Positions 60,505 through 64,000 of a DNA stretch of 64,000 bases are shown piece by piece; positions within the stretch are counted from its first letter, which is position 1, and every line of letters starts with the position of its first letter. Position numbers and translations under genes: made by a program. Origin of the DNA: Candidatus Bathyarchaeota archaeon (GTDB taxonomy: Archaea > Thermoproteota > Bathyarchaeia > TCS64); assembly GCA_026394265.1 (NCBI GenBank), contig JAPKYO010000047.1, forward strand, positions 1 through 64,000, in the 5' to 3' direction. Under the pieces are notes generated by a model. That model was not told the DNA's origin. It worked only from the letters and a program-made list of their open reading frames with translations, and searched no databases.

Positions 60505-62039
60505 CCGCGTTGATGTACCTAGTAGGCACGGATATCGGCACCCTCGGGACGAAGACGGTCGTCGTCGACGCCGAGGGGCGCATAAAGGGCAGCTCTTTCT
60601 TGGAGTACGGCGTTTTAACGCCGAAGCAGGGCTGGGCTGAGCAGTGGCCCGACGTCTGGGAGAAGGCAGCCCAAGCCTCCATTAAGGCGGCCATCGAGAA
60701 GGCGAAGGTCAACCCGAAGGAGATAGCGGGCGCGGCGATCAGCAGCCTCTACGGCGGAAGCGGCATCCCCCTCGACGGGAAGATGAAGCCGATCCGCCCC
60801 TGCATAATCTGGGCCGACCGCAGAGCCACCGACGAGTGCAAGTGGCTCCGCGACAACCTCGGCGCCGAAGCCCTCTTCAAGGTCACCGGCAACGTCATCG
60901 ACCCCTACTACGGCTACACGAAGATGCTCTGGATAAAGAACAAGGAACCAGACAACTGGCGGAAGATTCACCGATTCGAGACCCCGAACGCCTACGTCAT
61001 CCGTGGCCTCACGGGGGAGGAGAGCGTCGACTACAGCAGCGCGGGCAACTACGGCGGAATCTTCGACATCCACAGGCGCGACTGGTCGGAGAAGATGATG
61101 GGTGAGCTAGGCGTCCCGAGGAGTTTCTTTCCGGAGAAGATCATAAGCTCGGAGGACGTCGTCGGGGAGGTCACGGCGGAGGGCTCGAAGGCTTCGGGTC
61201 TCCCCAAGGGCACGCCAATATGCGCCGGGGGGATAGACGCGAGCGTCAGCGCCCTCGCGGGGGGAGCCATCGAGGACGGCGACCTCGCCTCGATGCTCGG
61301 CACCAGCATGTGCAACGGCTTCATCAGCCACACCCCCCGCCTCTCGCCGAGGATGATCAACTTCCCATACGTCGTCAAGGGGCGAGAGTACACCTACGGG
61401 TTCACCGGCATCGCCACGGCGGGCTTCAGCGTACGCTGGTTCAGGGACGAACTCGGGCAGAAGGAGAAGGAGGCTGAGAAGGTGACGGGCGTCGACGCGT
61501 ACAAGCAGCTCGACGAACTCGCCGCCAAGGTACCACTAGGCAGCGACGACCTAGTCTTCCTCCCCCACCTCATGGTGGGCGAGCGCGCCCCCTACTGGGA
61601 CGAACACCTCCGGGGCGGCTTCCTCGGCCTCAGCGTCTACCACAGCAGGGGACACATGTTCCGCAGCATCCTCGAGGGCGTAGCATACGCGATGAGGTAC
61701 AGCCTCGAGGCGGCGTGGGAGATCGGGATCAAGGTGAATCGGGCGACCCTAGTCGACGGGGGTGCACGCAGCCCCCTCTGGAGGCAGATAATCGCCGACG
61801 TCACCGGGGTTCCGATGAGTTATATCTCTGGGGCGCAGGGGGCGCCACTCGGCGACGCCATCCTCGCGGGCTTGGGCACAGGGACCATAAAGGACCACAA
61901 GGTAATCGAGAAGTGGATACCCGAGAAGGTCCCAATGAAGCCCATCCCCGAAAACGTCAAGGCGTACCAGCACTTCTACGCGCTGTACAAGCTGAGCCTC
62001 GAGGCTAGCCGACCACTATTTAGGGAGATGGCCGGGTAA
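60501..62039 (+). CDS. FGGY-family carbohydrate kinase (xylulokinase-like)
   Basis: 512 residues, ATPase of the sugar kinase/actin fold: N-terminal VGTDIGTLGTKTVVVDAEG (phosphate-1), GWAEQWPDVWEKA, WADRRATDE, and C-terminal LVDGGARSPLWRQIIADVTGVP and GAPLGDAILAGLGTG. It likely phosphorylates the ketose made by the upstream isomerase. GTG 60501 overlaps the previous stop; ATG 60513 is a little further. Sequence best fits xylulokinase-like members, but the sugar cannot be stated. Confidence 0.88.
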   Translation: MTALMYLVGTDIGTLGTKTVVVDAEGRIKGSSFLEYGVLTPKQGWAEQWPDVWEKAAQASIKAAIEKAKVNPKEIAGAAISSLYGGSGIPLDGKMKPIRPCIIWADRRATDECKWLRDNLGAEALFKVTGNVIDPYYGYTKMLWIKNKEPDNWRKIHRFETPNAYVIRGLTGEESVDYSSAGNYGGIFDIHRRDWSEKMMGELGVPRSFFPEKIISSEDVVGEVTAEGSKASGLPKGTPICAGGIDASVSALAGGAIEDGDLASMLGTSMCNGFISHTPRLSPRMINFPYVVKGREYTYGFTGIATAGFSVRWFRDELGQKEKEAEKVTGVDAYKQLDELAAKVPLGSDDLVFLPHLMVGERAPYWDEHLRGGFLGLSVYHSRGHMFRSILEGVAYAMRYSLEAAWEIGIKVNRATLVDGGARSPLWRQIIADVTGVPMSYISGAQGAPLGDAILAGLGTGTIKDHKVIEKWIPEKVPMKPIPENVKAYQHFYALYKLSLEASRPLFREMAG

Positions 62040-62075
62040 GCCAACCGTATACCTCTAACCCTCCTTCGCCCCTTT

Positions 62076-62084
62076 TTTATATGG
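62076..62084 (+). promoter_or_regulatory. TATA box for the terminal membrane-protein gene
   Basis: TTTTATATG centred about 29 nt before GTG 62109, suggesting a leaderless mRNA starting at or near the GTG. Confidence 0.55.
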
Positions 62085-62108
62085 GTGTAGAGCACCCAGT
62101 GACCCTAT

Positions 62109-64000
62109 GTGAGAAAGATCTGTGCTTATCTTCTCGGCGTTTTTCTACTCCTCCTAGGCGGAGCAGCGTTGCTCCATCCCTCGTTGCTTATGGTTGCGGA
62201 TTGGCTCGGGCCGATGTTCGGGTCTCGGGTCTCTGGCGCCTTGACTATAGCGTTCCTCCTGCTGGGGGACCCTCTTGGTTTCCCCTCCCTCCTCTTCATC
62301 TGGATGTTTGTGGCGCTCCTCATCGGCGGTATCATCCGCAGGAGGCTCGGAGCGGTACAGATCGCGCTGTTGGTCTGGCTGACGATGCTCCCGATCATGG
62401 CCTCGACAGTCTTCGCCCTCGCGCAGAACATCCCGATGGTGACGCAGGGCGGCGGTGGAACTCTCGGTGGGTTACCCCCGCTCCCGAGCGGCTTGACTCT
62501 CACAAATATATTCGAGGCCCCGATAGCTGGCAAGATCATAAAGGCGGTGCTCTCTACTCTCAGCGGCAACGCGGGCGGGCAGGTGCTCGTCGAGCAGATC
62601 ATCCGTGGGCTCGTGACCGATCTCGCCTTGAAGCCGGTGATCATGGTTGTTGGCGCGTTGATCGGGGTTGAGCTGGGTAGGCTGGTGGAGAGGCGGCGTT
62701 TCAGCGGCACACCCTCTGCACCTAAAGAGGGGGCGGTCAAGTTGGGTGCCACACTGCTGATACTGTGCCTCTGCACGACGGTCCTCATACCCTCAGCCTC
62801 CGGGATACAGTTCGGTGACGAGGTTTATGCCGAGGCTATGGTCGGCGCCCTCGACAAGAACGGCAGGGCGTACGTCGGTGACCTCTTCACGGACACCGGC
62901 TCGACGCTGTCCGGGATGGGGCTAAGCGGAACGGACACCGATGGCCTCGCCGCGGCGGTGGTCGTGTCTCAGAGCGGCGTCGTCGAGGAGTTCCAGAAGC
63001 GTCTCGGCTCAAGCTCATCCCTCGGCGAATTGTCGAGCCTGATCAACCTACTGCCGCCGACCTTCGCAGTCGTCGTCTACCTAGACGTCCCCAAAGACAC
63101 CGCTTCTCAGCGCTCCATCTCCGTCTCCAGGGCCCTCTCCTCCACCTATGGGGTGGACCTGAGCCTGTTGACATCATTCAGCATGAAACCGGAGAGTAAC
63201 GAGACGGGCAAGGTGCCGATGGTTACGTTTGCTCTCTATCAGTCGTCCTCCGATATCGGGGTTCTCGCGGATAACTACCTCACCCTGTTCAAGGGCCGCG
63301 GCGGGTTCGTCGACGCGGTTAAGGGGGCGGTGGATAATGGGAGGCTGGTCCCGGGGAAGACCGGTGACTCAGCCTCGGGTGCCATTTTCGCCGCCGGCTT
63401 CATCAACGTCGACGCGATAAAGAAGTATGTCCCGGCCGACCAGATACCTGCGAACGTGACGGATGCCCTCGGGTCCTTCATGAGCGGCTCCGTCAGCTTC
63501 GCCGGGGGCGTCTCCTTCTGGAACCACGGCGCAAAGCCATCGGGCGGCGCAAACGGGCTTGACCTCATCAACCTCCTCGGCGCGAGCACGGTACCCTCCT
63601 ATTCCCCGGACTCCGACCTCAGCCTCCTCCTCGCCTTCGCGCCCCCGGGGGAGAACCTAGGCGGCGGAACGGAGACCCCCAACGTGAAGATATCGACAAA
63701 CGTCCCCCTGAGCCAGCAGGAACTCGACGCCATCTACAGCTTCCTCGAGCAGATGGGCTACGTTGTCAGGGTGAAGCAGGGGACACCCTCAACGACCGAC
63801 TTCCAGCTTGACACATCCGGCCTCACGCTCCCACTTAATGTCGCGGTCACGAAGACGATCACCGGCGGGGAGACCGCGACGGTGACCGTGACCGTCGAGA
63901 ACAAGGATGTGGAGCCGATGACGGGTGTTAAGGTGGACGACGGCGCGTCTCTGGCGAGCTACAGGACTGGTGTCGAGCTGGTTTCGGGGAGTACGACGGG
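62109..64000 (+). CDS. Large membrane-anchored surface protein (3' end beyond window)
   Basis: The frame is open from GTG 62109 to the end (630 codons). It begins with four hydrophobic helices (first at 5-25; VAYLLGVFLLLLGG-like start RKICAYLLGVFLLLLGGAAL), a lysine/arginine loop, another helix near 225, then a long extracellular part with repeated Ser/Asp/Gly-rich domains and a final ETATVTVTVENKDVEPM that looks like a CARDB/APHP-type Ig-like fold. No enzyme motif is seen. It is not a listed family; adhesion or envelope function is a guess. Confidence 0.65.
   Translation, partial: MRKICAYLLGVFLLLLGGAALLHPSLLMVADWLGPMFGSRVSGALTIAFLLLGDPLGFPSLLFIWMFVALLIGGIIRRRLGAVQIALLVWLTMLPIMASTVFALAQNIPMVTQGGGGTLGGLPPLPSGLTLTNIFEAPIAGKIIKAVLSTLSGNAGGQVLVEQIIRGLVTDLALKPVIMVVGALIGVELGRLVERRRFSGTPSAPKEGAVKLGATLLILCLCTTVLIPSASGIQFGDEVYAEAMVGALDKNGRAYVGDLFTDTGSTLSGMGLSGTDTDGLAAAVVVSQSGVVEEFQKRLGSSSSLGELSSLINLLPPTFAVVVYLDVPKDTASQRSISVSRALSSTYGVDLSLLTSFSMKPESNETGKVPMVTFALYQSSSDIGVLADNYLTLFKGRGGFVDAVKGAVDNGRLVPGKTGDSASGAIFAAGFINVDAIKKYVPADQIPANVTDALGSFMSGSVSFAGGVSFWNHGAKPSGGANGLDLINLLGASTVPSYSPDSDLSLLLAFAPPGENLGGGTETPNVKISTNVPLSQQELDAIYSFLEQMGYVVRVKQGTPSTTDFQLDTSGLTLPLNVAVTKTITGGETATVTVTVENKDVEPMTGVKVDDGASLASYRTGVELVSGSTT

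Noticed and set aside
1..64000. CRISPR array anywhere in the window
   Set aside because: I saw no regular series of 25-40 bp repeats with unique spacers; the direct repeats at 47.7 and 19-21 kb have only two copies each.

Overview
The window comes from an archaeon, most likely a member of the TACK/Thermoproteota group (Bathyarchaeia- or Caldarchaea-like). The evidence is gene content: an HMf-type histone, glycerol-1-phosphate dehydrogenase and geranylgeranyl reductase (archaeal lipids), Cdc48, FEN1 with a PIP box, the KH/beta-CASP terminator nuclease aCPSF1/FttA, an XPB-Bax1 pair, Nob1, S17e, and two proteasome beta subunits, one with a dead active site (a crenarchaeal-type arrangement). TATA boxes about 26 nt upstream of start codons, many leaderless mRNAs, and frequent TTG/GTG starts fit this. 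The DNA is GC-rich except for an AT-rich island at about 24.7-26.3 kb.

Layout. 1-10 kb: an ABC-2 export system (permease cut by the window edge), a two-component sensor split by a frameshift, a UbiA prenyltransferase, a D-aminoacylase-like amidohydrolase, Nob1, NAD kinase, Pcm and a CoA-transferase. 10-19 kb: housekeeping information processing (MCT-1-like PUA protein, FttA, PsmB, G1P dehydrogenase, Cdc48, a small winged-helix protein, FEN1). 19.4-26.5 kb: a variable region built around tRNA-Glu. It holds several tRNA 3'-end fragments as nested direct repeats, a divergent tRNA-Asp-like cloverleaf, an MFS transporter, small membrane proteins, a terminase remnant and an AT-rich YhaM-like HD nuclease. 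26.5-38.4 kb: geranylgeranyl reductase, histone, S17e, a phosphoribosyltransferase, a QueG-like Fe-S protein, and the operon nadM, B3/4, rtcA, XPB, Bax1, psmB2.

38.8-45.9 kb: a six-gene operon for a complex I/group-4-hydrogenase-like membrane complex (HyfB-C-E-F-G-I order). Its large subunit lacks all [NiFe] cysteines and its small subunit lacks all four cluster cysteines, and no ferredoxin subunit is encoded. It looks like an 'Ehr' complex stripped of redox centres. 48.1-52.4 kb: an operon for a NADH-diaphorase module (NuoE/NuoF/HoxU-like) joined to an HdrB-like CCG protein, lying exactly between tRNA-Phe and tRNA-Val. 52.7-57.7 kb: dihydrolipoamide dehydrogenase, a DRG-like GTPase with a degenerate P-loop, a DUF4382 protein, a squalene-cyclase-fold protein, and a decayed VapBC pair. 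57.9-62 kb: a three-gene sugar operon (GH172/DUF2961, FucI/AraA-like isomerase, FGGY kinase). The window ends in a large membrane/surface protein.

Non-coding observations of note are 11-bp phased A/T-tract arrays (best at 54.17-54.23 kb and 47.53-47.58 kb), and a duplicated ~55-bp segment downstream of tRNA-Phe. All assignments are from reading the sequence; no database search was run.
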